NCBI GenBank assembly: GCA_003164335.1
Contig: PLTF01000010.1
Location: 37,049-101,048, forward strand
DNA length: 64,000 nucleotides
Direction: 5' to 3'
DNA from: Fibrobacterota bacterium
Lineage (GTDB): Bacteria; Fibrobacterota; Chitinivibrionia; Chitinivibrionales; Chitinispirillaceae
The translations under genes and the position numbers were made by a program. The notes beneath the pieces were generated by a model, which saw nothing but the letters and a program-made list of their open reading frames with translations, was not told where the DNA came from and made no database searches. Within the stretch, counting starts at the first letter, position 1, and each line of letters starts with the position of its first letter. Shown in pieces: positions 63,959 to 64,000 of this stretch.

Positions 63959-64000
63959 ATGAAAGGCCGACTGCTGGTCATTGACGATGAAAAGGCGTTC
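63959..64000 (+). CDS. Response regulator, module copy 2 (partial, cut by window end)
   Basis: Only the first 14 codons are present: KGRLLVIDDEKAF after the ATG, with the receiver acidic pair. They match the start of the regulator at 57814 (KGRMLIIDDEMAF). GTGAGG lies upstream. Its presence completes the second cheA-(cheW)-MCP-regulator module. Confidence 0.8.
   Translation, partial: MKGRLLVIDDEKAF

Overview
The window looks like a chromosomal segment of an anaerobic, motile or surface-responsive, didermic bacterium of moderately high GC. Evidence: an electron-bifurcating [FeFe]-hydrogenase set, the oxygen-sensitive tyrosine-lyase route to thiamin (ThiH), two Rex redox repressors, an RseP/CdsA/UppS envelope cluster and a very large chemosensory region. 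A secreted glycoside hydrolase ends in a domain that resembles type IX-type sorting tails, which hints at the FCB group (Fibrobacterota-like). That placement is a weak inference. No rRNA, tRNA or CRISPR array was seen.

Layout. (1) 76-4182, minus strand: uppS-cdsA-dxr-rseP, the usual isoprenoid/phospholipid/site-2-protease run. (2) 4598-8244, plus: thiF, then a TPP riboswitch followed by thiE-thiS-thiG-thiH, which are visibly more AT-rich than their neighbours. (3) 8422-17499, plus: two Rex-led hydrogenase operons, rex1-hydS-PP2C (putative H2 sensor) and rex2-hydC-hydB-hydA-[2Fe-2S] protein (putative bifurcating hydrogenase). Each has a similar twin TCGA-core operator. (4) 17500-25200: a decayed accessory stretch with rhuM fragments, a secreted GH2 enzyme, a D-apionate-lactonase-like gene and a YihY/BrkB membrane protein. 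(5) 25211-51057: a chemosensory and two-component region with an RsbU-like phosphatase, a STAS protein, a hybrid CheA, an MCP, CheW, CheB, CheR, four large histidine kinases (two full hybrids with HPt), response regulators, an NtrC-type activator and four bacteriohemerythrins. (6) 51353-64000: two tandem copies of a CheA-CheW-MCP-response regulator module. The second copy has lost most of cheW, and its MCP has lost the CheA-binding hairpin tip by an in-frame 324-bp deletion.

How it may work together (inference): H2, redox and O2 state would be read by Rex, HydS, hemerythrins and Cys-rich PAS domains, and routed into hydrogenase expression, Ser/Thr partner-switching and several chemosensory arrays. 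The strongest observations are the tip-less MCP with its deletion scar, the segmental duplication with a cheW relic, the paired Rex operators, and the TPP riboswitch whose hairpin hides the thiE Shine-Dalgarno sequence.
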